A stretch of DNA of 46,122 bases from Streptomyces albipurpureus (GTDB lineage: Bacteria > Actinomycetota > Actinomycetes > Streptomycetales > Streptomycetaceae), in contig NZ_JAMQAW010000007.1 of assembly GCF_023701525.1 (NCBI RefSeq), positions 1-46,122 on the forward strand, written 5' to 3'. Under the pieces are notes generated by a model. The model was not told the origin of the DNA and searched no databases. It was given only the letters and a program-made list of their open reading frames with translations. Of this stretch, positions 34,478 through 43,521 are shown piece by piece. The translations under genes and the position numbers were made by a program. Within the stretch, counting starts at the first letter, position 1. The number at the start of each line of letters is the position of its first letter.

Positions 34478-35824
34478 TTGAAGGCGATCACTATTTCCCT
34501 TTCGGGGCAGGCTGCTGCTGCTGGCAGGGGTGAAGATCTCCGCCAGTTCACCTTTCCCGGGAGTTGTCGTGGACCACAGCCGTACCGGTACGAAGCGGCC
34601 CGTGGCTGCGGCGCGCGCCGCCGGGCGCACGCTGTGAGCCTTGTGTTGCTGGAGAGCGAGGACGTGGCGTGGTTCCGCGACGACCTCAACGCCGCCCGGG
34701 GGGTCGCCTCCCGGCTCGCCAGGCGGATCGGACTGGGCGAGCACCGGGTCGGGGAGGCCGTCCTGGCGGTGTCCGAGGCCGCCTCCAACCTGGCCAAGCA
34801 CGCCGTCTCCGGAGCGATCGTCCTGCGGATCGTGCGCACTGAACAGCACATCGGGCTCGAATTCCTGGCCCTGGACGACGGACCGGGCATGGCGGATGTG
34901 GCCGCCTCCATGCGGGACGGCCGCTCGACCGCTGGCACACTCGGTATCGGCCTGGGCATGATCACCCGACTCGCTGACACCTTCGACCTCCACTCCATCC
35001 CCGGACAGGGGACAGTCATGCTGGCCCGATTCTGGCCACGGGATTCACGGCTGCGCCGTCCAAGCGCCCGGCACGCATCGCCGGAATCCGTGGTGGCAGG
35101 AGTGACCCGGTGCATCAGCGGAGCACAGACAGTCGAGGACGGCCGGCCGGCGTGCGGAGACGGCTGGGCAGCACGCTGGGACACCGCCGAAACACCGGCA
35201 CCGGCCCCCTGGCCTGCCCCGCATGACGCGGTGCCAGACGCCCGCACCTCCGCCCAGGGCCGGACCGTGCCCAGGCCCGACAGACTCGCGGCAGCCCCTG
35301 TTTCCACTGCCCTCGGCGTGGGGCGGGCGGTCCTGGTCATGCTCTGCGACGGACTCGGTCACGGCCCCCTGGCGGAGATAGCCACCCAGGCCGCGATCCG
35401 TGCCATCCGCACCGGCAGGAGTCGATCGCCCGAAGAAGTCATGACGGACATCCACCAGGCCCTGGCCGGCACCCGGGGCGCTGCGGTGGCCGTGGCCCGT
35501 ATCGAACCGGACTGTCGGCGGGTGCTCTTCTGCGGAGTGGGCAACATAGCCGCCGCGATCGTGACACCCACATCCAAGACCAGCCTGGCCTCGCAGCCAG
35601 GGATCGTCGGACACCGCATACCCATCCTCCGCACCACCACCCATCCCCTGCCCGCCGGCAGCACGTGGGTCATGCACTCCGACGGCCTGACCCAACGCTG
35701 GAACCCCCAAGACCTTCCCGGACTCCTTGAGCACACCCCGCCCGTGATCGCCGGACACCTCCTACGCACCGCAGGCAAACACCACGACGACGCCTCCATC
35801 CTCGTCGCCAAAGGAATGTGGTGA
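34478..35824 (+). CDS. HATPase-SpoIIE phosphatase fusion (RsbT/RsbX-like)
   Basis: Protein of about 448 residues. The N-terminal half is a HATPase_c module (VSEAASNLAKHA, LDDGPGMAD, GTLGIGLGM). After a linker, the C-terminal half is a PP2C/SpoIIE phosphatase (VMLCDGLGHG, WVMHSDGLTQRW, HHDDASILVAKG). Such fusions set the phosphorylation state of anti-anti-sigma factors; the kinase partner could be the RsbW-like protein upstream. The TTG at 34478 is supported by AGGAGGA 9 bases before it; a GTG at 34634 is the main alternative, since homology begins near residue 52. Confidence 0.82.
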   Translation: MKAITISLSGQAAAAGRGEDLRQFTFPGSCRGPQPYRYEAARGCGARRRAHAVSLVLLESEDVAWFRDDLNAARGVASRLARRIGLGEHRVGEAVLAVSEAASNLAKHAVSGAIVLRIVRTEQHIGLEFLALDDGPGMADVAASMRDGRSTAGTLGIGLGMITRLADTFDLHSIPGQGTVMLARFWPRDSRLRRPSARHASPESVVAGVTRCISGAQTVEDGRPACGDGWAARWDTAETPAPAPWPAPHDAVPDARTSAQGRTVPRPDRLAAAPVSTALGVGRAVLVMLCDGLGHGPLAEIATQAAIRAIRTGRSRSPEEVMTDIHQALAGTRGAAVAVARIEPDCRRVLFCGVGNIAAAIVTPTSKTSLASQPGIVGHRIPILRTTTHPLPAGSTWVMHSDGLTQRWNPQDLPGLLEHTPPVIAGHLLRTAGKHHDDASILVAKGMW

Positions 35825-35858
35825 GCGCTCGAAAACGAGCCAGGCTGGTGTTACGTCT

Positions 35859-36118
35859 GTGGGTCCGCAGGCGGGCAGCAGCGAGAAGGAAATCCGAGAA
35901 CTGCTCACCGAAGTCGACCACCACGTGTTCACAGTGAAGATCCCGGTCCCGGACGACATCAAGCAGGCCACAGGCTTTCCCGTAGAGAAGGCATCCCGAG
36001 GCCCCTTCGGCGAACTGGTCACCAAGATGCAGACCCGGGGGCTGGTCAAGAGTGCCCAGGCGTCGCAACTTCCGAGAGACGGCCGACAAGGGTGCTCAGC
36101 ACTCTCCGGTCCACAAGG
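35859..36118 (+). pseudogene. Possible gene remnant
   Basis: A frame from GTG 35859 reads EIRELLTEVDHHVFTVKIP then PDDIKQATGFPVEK, with Streptomyces-like codons until about 36050, after which composition deteriorates. There is no ribosome site, and the continuing frame is the antisense of the secreted-protein gene. It is probably a C-terminally truncated or displaced gene fragment; unrecognised. Confidence 0.35.
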
Positions 36119-36161
36119 AGACCTCCACGCCCACATCCAAGCCCACGTCGACCGCGGCCCG

Positions 36162-36803
36162 TCAGTACTTCGTCATGGGAAGCAGTTCGGCATGCCTGAC
36201 CGTGTAGCCGCCCTTGGTCACCGGGGCGTACGCGGCGGGGGCCATACAGGTGCCGACCAGGGCCTCCGCGGGAGCGGCGTCGCGGCTCGGCAGCAGGTTC
36301 ACGCCGTTCCACGAGAAGCCCACGCGGTCCCGGGAGCGCCCCTTGTCCTCGCCGCTGTCGTAGACACTGAACCCGACCCGCTTGCCGACGTCATCTACCG
36401 GGCCGCCATCGCTCACCCTGGTGATGACCGCCGTCAGCGTCGCGGTGCGGGGGCCGGTGACCAGGCAGTCCACGAGGCCTTCGGACGTGTAGGTCCTGTT
36501 CCGCTCGGCGGAGTAGTGGGAGACCGTGAGCGTGCCCCGAGCATCGGTCGGAAGCCCCGTGGGGGTCCCCGGCAACGGCCGACTGTACGGGGCCGCCCGC
36601 GCGTCGAAGCTGAACGAGCGGACGTCGTCATCCGGGTAGTAGGGAAGGACGAACTCCGCGCTCCCCGTGACGCTCGCGTACGCGGTCTTGTCCGCACGCT
36701 GCTCGGCGGAGGCGACGGGGGCAGCACTCAGGGGTAAGCCGACGACGAAGGCCGCGAGTAGGGCCGGAAGGACCATCGTCCTGGGGCGGGGCATTGCAGT
36801 CAT
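36162..36803 (-). CDS. Secreted hypothetical protein
   Basis: Protein of 213 residues with a Sec signal peptide: basic MTAMPRPRT, then VLPALLAAFVVGLPLSAAP and a likely AxA cleavage before about residue 34 (VASA). The mature part is beta-rich with few cysteines (two, possibly disulphide-bonded, at DCLV and TCMA). ATG at 36803 has GGAG 6 bases before it. No family known to me. Confidence 0.75.
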   Translation of the reverse strand: MTAMPRPRTMVLPALLAAFVVGLPLSAAPVASAEQRADKTAYASVTGSAEFVLPYYPDDDVRSFSFDARAAPYSRPLPGTPTGLPTDARGTLTVSHYSAERNRTYTSEGLVDCLVTGPRTATLTAVITRVSDGGPVDDVGKRVGFSVYDSGEDKGRSRDRVGFSWNGVNLLPSRDAAPAEALVGTCMAPAAYAPVTKGGYTVRHAELLPMTKY

Positions 36804-37119
36804 CGGGCTCTCCAGGTGGTTGAGGGCCCCATTGATGGGGTCGCCCCATCAATGCGTCCGTCCCCGTCCGAGCCATCCACCTTGATCCGTAACCCCTCAC
36901 GGGTTCGCCTCAGACCCGAGACCTACCGGGGCGTCAGCCTCGGGTCGCACGCACAGCCCACTGCCTTCCCCCTCTGGCTGAAGGTGAAAGCCAGCGTGGC
37001 GGCGCCCTGTCCGACACTCAGTGCCTGGCACTCAGAGCCGTCACCACCTACTGACACGGACTCTGCGATCCCACTGCCATAACCCTGCGCATCCCACTGG
37101 CATCCACCCTGCGCACGAC

Positions 37120-37155
37120 AACACGTCCGGGCCGCCGCCGTCCTGAGCGAGGAAG
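37120..37155 (-). pseudogene. 36-base exact fragment of the csp gene
   Basis: Identical to 29916-29951 inside the cold-shock gene and in the same strand sense; it reads [11 protein letters not shown] in frame. Sequence on both sides diverges at once. The surrounding 36804-37390 otherwise holds no supported gene. It is either a recombination scar or a relic of a second csp gene. Confidence 0.7.
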
Positions 37156-37390
37156 TTGTCCGGAACGGGGCGTGGGCACCACCGGTCCCCCCGGCCGCAG
37201 TGAGGTCAGGATCGATGAGGAGGCCAAGGTCGTGGCGCGCGTCGGTGGTCGCCCCAGGAACGATGATTTCCAGGGAACGTTCACGGCCGCCTCAACAGCC
37301 CATGTCAGACGAAACCCGCAGGCCCGCGGAGCGCGACACACAGCGTTCCCGCCTGTTCATCCCCGACCTGGACTGAGTCCGTCCGTCCCG

Positions 37391-38323
37391 CTACGCGGCG
37401 GACGGTGACCGGGCGTCGTCGGCGAGCCTGATGAGCGCCAGCGCGGAGCGGTACTTCTCGGCGGAGTAGCCCAAGGGCCGGTCACCCGTCCTCTCAGTCT
37501 CCTCGTACAGCTTCCGCTGCGTCTCTGCGTAGGACCGGAGGACGGACCGGGCCCGGCCCGTCGTCACGTCCAGCGCGGCCGCCACCTCGTTCCAGGTGGC
37601 ACCCCACCTCATAGCGTCGTGCACGAACCAGGAGCGGTCCCGGAAGAGCATGCGGTGAATGCTCTCACCCAGGGCGAGGACCGCGAGCGCGTCGTCCGCG
37701 GTGGCGGTCTCTCCGGGGTGGCAGCCGGAGGGCAGGTGCCGGTCCACCAGGCGGTGGTAGTGCGCGAAGTACTTCTCGGCCAGCCACGGCAGCAGGACCC
37801 CGTATCCCACATCGTCCGGCCTGCGGATCACCCGAGCCCGCCACTCCTCGTGCGAGCGGGGCGAGTCGACGGGGACGGCGGAGGGCCGCGACCGCGCCGG
37901 TTCCGAGGGCGCACGTGTCCCACCGGTCCGCGCGCCGGGCGCGGCCGTGTCCGGCGCCGGGACGCCATCACGGTAGGCCCTCCGCGTGGCGGACCAGGCC
38001 AGAAGGGCCACCACGGCCAACGCCCCCAGGTGCGCCCCGGCTCCCGCGAGCAGGAACCACCAGGGTGACCCGCCCCGGTCCGCCGCGTCGAGGCCGAGCC
38101 CCACGGACGCCACCAACGCCACGACCAGGCCAATCCACGGCAGCAGGACCATCGCCACCGCCCACGTCCTGACCGGCTGTTCGACGTTGACGCACACCCA
38201 GAGCGCGATCAGGTTGACCAGGAACCCGCACCCCGCGAGGACGGCTACCACGCCCAGGTAGAGCATCGGCCACTCCTCCGACGCGCAGGAACCACCGCTC
38301 GCGTGCTGCATGAGTGCGTTCAT
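37391..38323 (-). CDS. Membrane protein with cytoplasmic helical domain
   Basis: Protein of 310 residues. Three hydrophobic segments occupy roughly residues 20-110 (MLYLGVVAVLAGCGFLVNLI, VAMVLLPWIGLVVALVAS, GALAVVALLAW). A proline/serine-rich linker follows, then a soluble C-terminal part (about 175-300) with a helix-turn-helix-like ATWNEVAAALDVTTGRARSV. The layout suggests a membrane-tethered DNA- or protein-binding function, unproven. ATG at 38323 follows GGGGAG. Confidence 0.72.
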   Translation of the reverse strand: MNALMQHASGGSCASEEWPMLYLGVVAVLAGCGFLVNLIALWVCVNVEQPVRTWAVAMVLLPWIGLVVALVASVGLGLDAADRGGSPWWFLLAGAGAHLGALAVVALLAWSATRRAYRDGVPAPDTAAPGARTGGTRAPSEPARSRPSAVPVDSPRSHEEWRARVIRRPDDVGYGVLLPWLAEKYFAHYHRLVDRHLPSGCHPGETATADDALAVLALGESIHRMLFRDRSWFVHDAMRWGATWNEVAAALDVTTGRARSVLRSYAETQRKLYEETERTGDRPLGYSAEKYRSALALIRLADDARSPSAA

Positions 38324-38456
38324 GGGCTCCCCGCCGTCCGGTCCGCTCGACTACCACCCCCGACGGTACGAGGAGTTCGGCGCCCCGCCCTGAGCACTCG
38401 CACTCAGCCGGACCCGGCCCGCTACTCAACCGGCCCGCCCGCGCGCCCCAGGACGG

Positions 38457-38560
38457 TCAGCGGTGGTGCCAAGCAGAGTGGTCCTCGTTCCACCGCTCCA
38501 GGGCCCGGGCCCGCTCCACCTCGGCGTCCAGACGCTCGATCCCCGACAGCGTCAGCTACT
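38457..38560 (-). pseudogene. C-terminal gene remnant
   Basis: A reading frame ending at 38457 gives GIERLDAEVERARALERWNE then DHSAWHHR, coding-like and coiled. It is preceded in frame by TAG at about 38561, so only the tail of a gene survives. Family unknown to me. Confidence 0.5.
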
Positions 38561-39029
38561 CAGGCCGTTCCCGGGGGCGACCTGCTTGTCAGTCGAGTTG
38601 CAAATCTCGACAACCTACGAGCATCCTGCTGTGACTGAGGGACCTGAGACCTCTCGGATTCATGTCAGTACGCGAACTGCGCGTCTATCGCCCGAAGACA
38701 GTAGACACACACCCGATCTCTCACCCCGCGACAGTGACACCCCGACACAAAAAAGCCCGCTGACCAGTACCCCCACCATCCGAACAGACTCTCTCACCAC
38801 CACTGTCCCGAAACCGAGAGATCGCACGCAGAGAGAGGTTGATCTCTCACTCGGTCTGCTCTCCCACTTCGTGCGGGGCAGCGCCTCGCCTTCCCCGCTG
38901 ACACAGGGGTGGCAGGAGAACCAGTCAGCCGATCTCCTGCTCACTCACGCGAGCGGGAAGCCGCCCTCGAAGAGTGGCTGTCGCCCCTGATGTGAGGCCC
39001 ACGGACACCCCCACGCTTCCCCACCCGGC
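38561..39029. other. Gene-poor spacer with TCTCTCAC repeats
   Basis: No supported gene. The word TCTCTCAC recurs at about 38715, 38789 and 38843, twice as GATCTCTCAC, with GAGAGA/TCTCTC arms at 38831-38836 and 38843-38848. These could be sites for one regulator or leftover repeats. Confidence 0.4.
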
Positions 39030-39578
39030 TCAGTTCCCATCCTGGCGGACACCCGAAATGCCCGGCGGTGTCCGGCTCTGTGCGATCGCCACAGCGGCCC
39101 GGATCTCCGCGGAGAGCCGGGCCGCGTCCTCGGTATAGCCGGTCAGCAGCAGCCGTCCACCGTGCTGAAGCCGGATGACCAGGTGGACGTCCCAGCCCAT
39201 GAGCCGGCCCAAGGCGTGATCCTGCCCACGCTCGACCACACGGTGGATCGCCGTCCAGGGCACCACCCGGGTGCCCCCCAACCACCGGTGGACCAGTCCT
39301 CCCTCGCGCAGTACGAAGACCTCACCGTGCCGCTTCAGGGTCCGCATGACGCCGGTGCCACCGCCGAAGAGTCCGATGAGCGCACCGCCCCAGAGCAGCC
39401 CGGCAACCTGCGCGCTGCCACCGTCCCCGGAGAAGACGTCCACGGTCACTGGGACGGAGACGCCCGAGAGGACAAGACCGACCAGCACCGCGCCGACCGC
39501 GGCGCGCCAGCGGCGGTCGTTGTCCGTCGGGTGGTTGCGGATGAAACTGCCCAACGCGCGCTCAGGTTCCGTGGCCAT
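39030..39578 (-). CDS. Membrane protein with PH-like domain
   Basis: Protein of 182 residues. Two transmembrane segments lie at about 28-48 and 58-80 (AVGAVLVGLVLSGVSVPV, AGLLWGGALIGLFGGG). After them comes a soluble part with beta strands and W/V pairs (VLREGGLVHRWLGGTRVVPW) like bacterial PH-like domains. ATG at 39578 is preferred because GGTGGAGG lies 5 bases upstream; the longer frame to 39674 has none. Confidence 0.7.
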   Translation of the reverse strand: MATEPERALGSFIRNHPTDNDRRWRAAVGAVLVGLVLSGVSVPVTVDVFSGDGGSAQVAGLLWGGALIGLFGGGTGVMRTLKRHGEVFVLREGGLVHRWLGGTRVVPWTAIHRVVERGQDHALGRLMGWDVHLVIRLQHGGRLLLTGYTEDAARLSAEIRAAVAIAQSRTPPGISGVRQDGN

Positions 39579-39813
39579 AGATGCCTCCACCGAGGTCTCT
39601 TCCGCAGTACCGCCAGTCTCCGAGAGACCGGGCGGGAGGACAAGGGGGTTGCCCAAATGGGAGAGCGGCGGCACTCGGACGGAACCTGAAACGGAATCTT
39701 GGCCCGTCCACGATCCGCGCAGGTCGGGACCCGCGCCGCCGGAGATCTGGTGAACTCACCTTCTACCAAGGGCACTTGGAAACTTCTTTCCCCTCTGCGG
39801 GCCCCTGGCCAGG

Positions 39814-40053
39814 GTGCATGGGGTGACCGCCATCCGCTTCACGAAGGAGATCCTCACCGACGACCACGAAGACGTCGCCGATGTCCTGCGCCAAAGCCAC
39901 CGTCCCCCGACCCCACACCGAACACATCACCATCAACGGAACCGAACACACCGTCAACTCGGCGTGTGGGTCTCGAACACCAAACAACGACTCGAACGCC
40001 TCACCCACCACCAACGCACTACCCTCCGAGAAGCCGGCGTCGAATGGGCCTGA
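39814..40053 (+). pseudogene. HA-domain helicase tail remnant 3
   Basis: The end (LGVWVSNTKQRLERLTHHQ then LREAGVEWA, stop) matches the last repeat of telomeric helicases such as the one at 583-3066. The preceding piece, AKATVPRPHTEHITINGTEH, lies in another frame, so at least two frameshifts separate the parts. No core helicase sequence remains. Confidence 0.7.
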
Positions 40054-40193
40054 CACCACCCGCAACCGGCCGTTGACCTGGCCGAACACCCCGAGGGGCC
40101 TCCGTGTCCTCGTGTTTCCTGGGTGCGTACCCGCCGGTCAGGCGCGCTCTGCGTTCCCATGGCGCGCATCACCGCTAGACACTGTCCGGCGGA

Positions 40194-40487
40194 TCATGCT
40201 TCGGGGTCGAGGGGCCGGAGGTCGTAGAGGTAGGAGCGGTCGTTCTTGAAGCTGCGCCAGACGGTGGCCGGGGGTTCTGGTTCATCAGCGTGGCTGTTGA
40301 CAGGATGGGCGGTCACGAGGCCGTCGGCGATCTCACAATGCCAGCCGTCGGCCGGCGACCAGACACACCACACGTACCCGTCCGTTCTGCGATAGGCGGG
40401 GCGGCCGTGGTGCTCGCCGTCGCGTTCGAAGTGGTAGCGGAGCCCATCGACGTGGCGCACGAAGGTGAAAGATGCAAGTGCCGTCAT
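40194..40487 (-). CDS. Small hypothetical protein
   Basis: Protein of 97 residues starting MTALASFTFVRHVDGLRYHF. It is rich in aromatic residues (YVWCVWSPADGWH), probably a small beta-sheet protein. The ATG at 40487 follows GGAAGG; the open frame reaches back to 40538 within repeat copy C, which is unlikely to be used. No family known to me. Confidence 0.55.
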   Translation of the reverse strand: MTALASFTFVRHVDGLRYHFERDGEHHGRPAYRRTDGYVWCVWSPADGWHCEIADGLVTAHPVNSHADEPEPPATVWRSFKNDRSYLYDLRPLDPEA

Positions 40488-40505
40488 ACCTTCCGCACCG
40501 TATGG

Positions 40506-40674
40506 GGATTCCCGCGTCGCTGAACAGGTCTTTCTCACGAGCCAGTACGCAGATTCCTCAACAAGTGCGCTACCGCTGCACGTAGACCGTGCCCTGCCAC
40601 CAAGAGATTTCCTCTCCCTACCACTCGGGCATCTCAGCGAGAATCTCCTTGGGCTACGAAGCGAGAGTCAGCAC
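40506..40674. repeat. Dispersed 167-bp repeat, copy C
   Basis: Near copy B in sequence and length (169 bases) but 18 kb away. Left end GGATTCCCGCGTCGCTGAAC and right end CATCTCAGCGAGAATC then GAAGCGAGAGTCAGC. It lies about 200 bases upstream of the NACHT gene. The next stretch to 40876 is G-rich with no gene. Confidence 0.7.
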
Positions 40675-40876
40675 GTACAGACCCCAGTCGGCGTCACCAG
40701 CCGTGAGGAAGTTGGCAGTGGCTATCGACCGCGCCCTTGACGCGAAGCAGGGGCGGAGGTGGTCGGCGGGCGGTGGGCGGGGACCACCGGCTCTGGGCGC
40801 GGGGTTCGGTTGTCTCCGGGTGTCGGTTGGTGGGGTGGTTGTTCGTCGGTGTGGTCACAAGTGGGGGAAGGGGGCT

Positions 40877-42913
40877 GTGTGTTGGTGGGTGGGTGGTGAA
40901 GGGTTGGGGGATGACGGGACTCGGGGGGGGCGCCGTCAGCGGCGTGTGTGGCTGCTGGCCGGTGTGGTGTGTGTGCTGGTGGCGGTGGCAGCCGCCGTGT
41001 ACGTGGTGCGGCAGCTGAGCCATGGGGGGCTGAAGGCGTCGGACACCGCAGGGTTGTTCGCGGTGGCGCTGGCGGTGGCCGCCGGGCTGGTCGCGGTGGT
41101 CGCCTTACGGAAGCAGTCCCAGGCGAACACCGCCGCGTTCGCCGACGCCACGCTCGCCCGCGGCTGGGCCGCAACGCTGGCAGGTCAGGTTCAGGCCGGG
41201 GAAGGCGCCGTGTGGCGGAAACTGCTGGGCGACGACACCGAGCGCATCAACCTCGCCTACACCCTGGTGTCCGGCGGGGTAAGGCCCGCCGCGGCGCCGA
41301 ATGCGGGGCGGTTGTTCGCGGACGGGCCGGGTGGGTCGGCGGTGCCGGACATCGTGGCCTACTACCAGACGACGAAACCGTTGCGGCTAGTGATCACCGG
41401 GGCCGGAGGGGCCGGGAAGACCGTATCCGCCCTGGAACTCCTGCTGGGACTGATCGAGGGCCGTGGGGAGGACGAACCCGTGCCGGTGCGGATACCGCTG
41501 TCACGGTGGGAGACCGACCGCCAGACCCTGCCCGAACTGCTGGAGCAGCGGCTGACGGAGGACTACGACTGGCCGCGGCATATGGCCGCCGGTTTGGTCG
41601 GGCACGGCCTGGTGCTGCCGGTTCTGGACGGCCTCGACGAGATGGACCCGGCAGGCCCTGACGGTTTACCGGACCCTGCGGCGCCCCGGGCCACCGCCGT
41701 CGTGGAGGCGCTGAACGCGTATCAGCAGGGCGGGGAGGCGGGTGCGCTGGTGCTGACCTGCCGCACCGGGCACTACGACGCCTTGGTGCCACGGGCGGTG
41801 GTCGATGCGGCCAGGGTCGCGGTTCAGCCCGTCGGCGCCGACGACGCCCGGGACTACCTCACCGGCCGTGCGTGGGATGCGGGCCGCTGGCAGTCCCTCA
41901 CCGACCACCTCGCCGGCCACCCGCACGGGCTCCTCGCCGGTGTGTTGTCGACGCCGTGGCGGCTGTGTCTGGCCGCCACCGTCTACCACCGGGACGGCGA
42001 CCCCGCCGAACTCCTTACCCTGCCGGATACCGACGCGGTGGACGCCCATCTCCTCGCCCGCTACATTCCCGCCGCGGTCAGTACGGCCCCCAACCCGGAC
42101 GGGTACACCGCGGAGGAGGTACACCGCTGGCTCCACCGCCTCACCCGCCACCTCGACCCAGCGGGCACAGCAGGCGGCACAGGTGCCCCCGGGGGCGCGG
42201 GGGCGCACGGCCCGGAGGGCACGGATCTACTCCTGCACGAACTGTGGCCCCTCGCCGGACGCCGGCGTGTTCGGGCGACCGAGGCCGCCCTCATCGCCCC
42301 GGCCGCCCTGGTTGTCCTCGTGCTGGGACTCGCCGCCCGTGCTTTCCCGGGGTGGCTGGTCGTGGTCCTGTCCGCCCTGCCGGCAGCAGCACTGACCGTC
42401 CCAGCAGTGAGGCCCCAGCGCTGGACATACCCGCGCCGCGCCGCCTGGACCGACAGGCCCCGTGCGGCCACGAGCTGGCTCGTGGCCGGGGTCGCGGCCG
42501 GGCTCACCGCCGGGCTCCTGACCGGGGTCGCGGTCATGATCGCGGCCGGGCTCATGGCCGGAATAACCCAGGAGCCGGGTACGGGCCGCAGGACACGGGC
42601 CGCCATCAGAACCGACGCCCGCCTCGCGCTCATCGCCGGTATCACGGCCGGGCTGATGGCCGTGCTCTTGGCCGGGATCGCGTTCGGCCTCACGGTCGGC
42701 CTCTTGGTCGGGCTCATGGTCGGCGCGGCTTCCCGCAGGTATCTGGTGTTCCTGCTCTGCTTGCGCGGGCAGCTGCCGTTCCGGCTCGGGCGGTTCCTCG
42801 ACTGGGCAACCGACGCGGGGCTGCTGCGGTACAGCGGAGCGGCGTACCAGTACCGGCACCGGGAGTTCCAACACTGGCTCCGACAACACCCGAACCCGCC
42901 ACAGATGCCCTAA
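40877..42913 (+). CDS. NACHT-domain STAND NTPase with transmembrane segments
   Basis: Protein of 678 residues from GTG 40877 (GGAAGGGGG two bases upstream). A longer frame from 40589 starts inside repeat copy C, so it is rejected. N-terminus: two hydrophobic helices (VWLLAGVVCVLVAVAAAVYV and LFAVALAVAAGLVAVVAL). NACHT core: ITGAGGAGKT (K181) and LPVLDGLDEM (D251, D254). C-terminus: several glycine/alanine-rich membrane helices, then a soluble tail YRHREFQHWL. STAND NTPases of this kind are common in Streptomyces, and several act as phage sensors that trigger membrane damage; here the effector may be the membrane part itself. Function inferred. Confidence 0.78.
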   Translation: MCWWVGGEGLGDDGTRGGRRQRRVWLLAGVVCVLVAVAAAVYVVRQLSHGGLKASDTAGLFAVALAVAAGLVAVVALRKQSQANTAAFADATLARGWAATLAGQVQAGEGAVWRKLLGDDTERINLAYTLVSGGVRPAAAPNAGRLFADGPGGSAVPDIVAYYQTTKPLRLVITGAGGAGKTVSALELLLGLIEGRGEDEPVPVRIPLSRWETDRQTLPELLEQRLTEDYDWPRHMAAGLVGHGLVLPVLDGLDEMDPAGPDGLPDPAAPRATAVVEALNAYQQGGEAGALVLTCRTGHYDALVPRAVVDAARVAVQPVGADDARDYLTGRAWDAGRWQSLTDHLAGHPHGLLAGVLSTPWRLCLAATVYHRDGDPAELLTLPDTDAVDAHLLARYIPAAVSTAPNPDGYTAEEVHRWLHRLTRHLDPAGTAGGTGAPGGAGAHGPEGTDLLLHELWPLAGRRRVRATEAALIAPAALVVLVLGLAARAFPGWLVVVLSALPAAALTVPAVRPQRWTYPRRAAWTDRPRAATSWLVAGVAAGLTAGLLTGVAVMIAAGLMAGITQEPGTGRRTRAAIRTDARLALIAGITAGLMAVLLAGIAFGLTVGLLVGLMVGAASRRYLVFLLCLRGQLPFRLGRFLDWATDAGLLRYSGAAYQYRHREFQHWLRQHPNPPQMP

Positions 42914-43191
42914 CCCCACACACCCCGCTGGCACAGACAACGGCAGACGGACCCACAGCACGGACAAAGCGCAGCAGGCGCCGGGGGCGCAACAGGCCGA
43001 GCAGGGCGGCCAGGCGCAGCGGGGTAGATGGTGGCCGAAGCCAGAGCGGGGTGGCGGGTAGGCCGGGCGGGATCCGGCCGCCCCCAGGGGGTGTTCGGTG
43101 GTGTTCGTCTTCGTCCGGCCGGACCCCGGCGAACATCCCACCTGCGACGTTCGGATCACACCCGAACCGAACACTCTCTAGGGGATCCGTC

Positions 43192-43389
43192 GTGAACCAT
43201 TCCGCTGTCGTCCTGCTCGGCATTGGCCTGGTGGTGGTTGTCGCCGCCCTGACCGCCGCCGGGGCGGGGAAGCTCGCCCGGCTCGCCGGCGCTGACTACC
43301 CTGCCGCTCTCACCCGCGCCGGGGCCGTGTTCGCCGGCACTCTCACCCTCGCCGCCGTCATCACCGCCACCCTCACGGCCGTCCTGTAG
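43192..43389 (+). CDS. Small two-helix membrane protein
   Basis: Protein of 65 residues: hydrophobic helix VVLLGIGLVVVVAALTAAG, short polar stretch, second helix FAGTLTLAAVITATLTAVL. GTG at 43192 with a weak GGGGA nearby. It lies between two STAND NTPase genes on the same strand and could be a membrane effector or stabiliser. No family known to me. Confidence 0.6.
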   Translation: MNHSAVVLLGIGLVVVVAALTAAGAGKLARLAGADYPAALTRAGAVFAGTLTLAAVITATLTAVL

Positions 43390-43521
43390 TGAACAAGCTG
43401 CTGAGGGTGGGGAGATGCGCCCTGCCCGGGGCGTCTGCATGGGGTGGACCGGCGGGCGGTTCTGGACTTTGGGATGAAGGAAGATGAGGGCCTGCGAAAG
43501 AGGCGCCGGGGGGCGGAATAG

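Noticed and set aside
40589..40876. N-terminal extension of the NACHT protein
   Set aside because: Begins inside repeat copy C and lacks protein-like composition; GTG at 40877 has a strong ribosome site.
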